From assembly GCF_027580225.2 (NCBI RefSeq), contig NC_073356.2, positions 12,617,001 to 12,681,000 of the forward strand: a DNA stretch of 64,000 nucleotides, written 5' to 3'. A program made the position numbers and the translations under genes. Below are positions 63,764 through 64,000 of this stretch, piece by piece; the first letter of the stretch is position 1; the number at the start of each line of letters is the position of its first letter. The DNA is from Misgurnus anguillicaudatus (taxonomy: Eukaryota > Chordata > Actinopteri > Cypriniformes > Cobitidae). The notes under the pieces were generated by a model, which was not told the DNA's origin, searched no databases, and saw only the letters and a list, made by a program, of their open reading frames with translations.

Positions 63764-63947
63764 TTACATGCACCCTCATACTGCGATTATAATGGGATTT
63801 TGGCAATATTGCGATTATACTGTACCTCATGTACACACAATACGGCGCAGACGGATCCACAATTCAGTTCGGCAATGCATGACGTCACCCATTAAAAGTG
63901 AATGGGAAGCGTTAATGCTTACGTCCCATGTGAATGTATCGTGACTG
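63764..63947. repeat. left end of a dispersed element
   Basis: GACCACGTTTACATGCACCC followed by GCGATTATAATGGGAT is a recurrent fish repeat terminus. The right side leaves the window or is lost. Confidence 0.45.

Positions 63948-63951
<4 letters not shown>

Positions 63952-63981
<30 letters not shown>
63952..63981. repeat. TG microsatellite
   Basis: About 15 TG units. Confidence 0.92.
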
Positions 63982-63984
<3 letters not shown>

Positions 63985-64000
63985 AGTCATGCACCTTAAG

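Overview
The window is vertebrate nuclear DNA, almost certainly from a ray-finned fish and most likely a cyprinid-like (ostariophysan) teleost. The reasons are an intron-rich vertebrate gene, no bacterial-style coding, and a very high load of DNA transposons of fish type: Tc1-like, hAT, PIF/Harbinger-like, and elements that insert at TTAA. The species is an inference; no rRNA, tRNA or mitochondrial marker is present.

One protein-coding gene crosses the whole window on the + strand: the adenylate cyclase type 2 gene (adcy2). Fifteen consecutive internal exons lie between 4588 and 62155. They total 1758 bases (586 codons), every junction is in phase, and no stop or frameshift is seen. They encode the second half of the first membrane cassette, the C1a catalytic half with both metal-binding aspartates, the C1b regulatory linker, and the first three spans of the second membrane cassette. 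The start of the gene (N terminus and first spans) lies left of the window; the rest of the second cassette and the C2 catalytic half lie to the right. The first intron in the window is 19 kb.

Everything else is intron. 4.7-23.7 kb: a TTAA MITE interrupted by a hAT, a Tc1 element holding a TTAA element holding a hAT, a piggyBac-type element, and a stack at 19.9-22.5 kb that includes an element with SF2 (RecQ-like) helicase motifs. 23.9-34.6 kb: a full-length Tc1 element with a broken transposase, a TTAA element with a small candidate exon, a Gag-like relic, and a 2.6 kb hAT holding two MITEs. 34.7-39.6 kb: two full-length hATs side by side. 40-45.8 kb: a fold-back inverted repeat and a truncated Tc1 on the minus strand. 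49.3-53.5 kb: further nested MITEs and a hAT. 53.6-61.5 kb: short MITEs fill the introns around the second membrane cassette.

At least seven hAT insertions keep 8-bp target duplications (one with a mismatch), and many TTAA or TTA/TAA insertions keep theirs, so the nesting order can be read directly. I found no CRISPR array, operon, tRNA or second host gene. The item closest to a little-described system is the helicase-motif element at 20014-21246.
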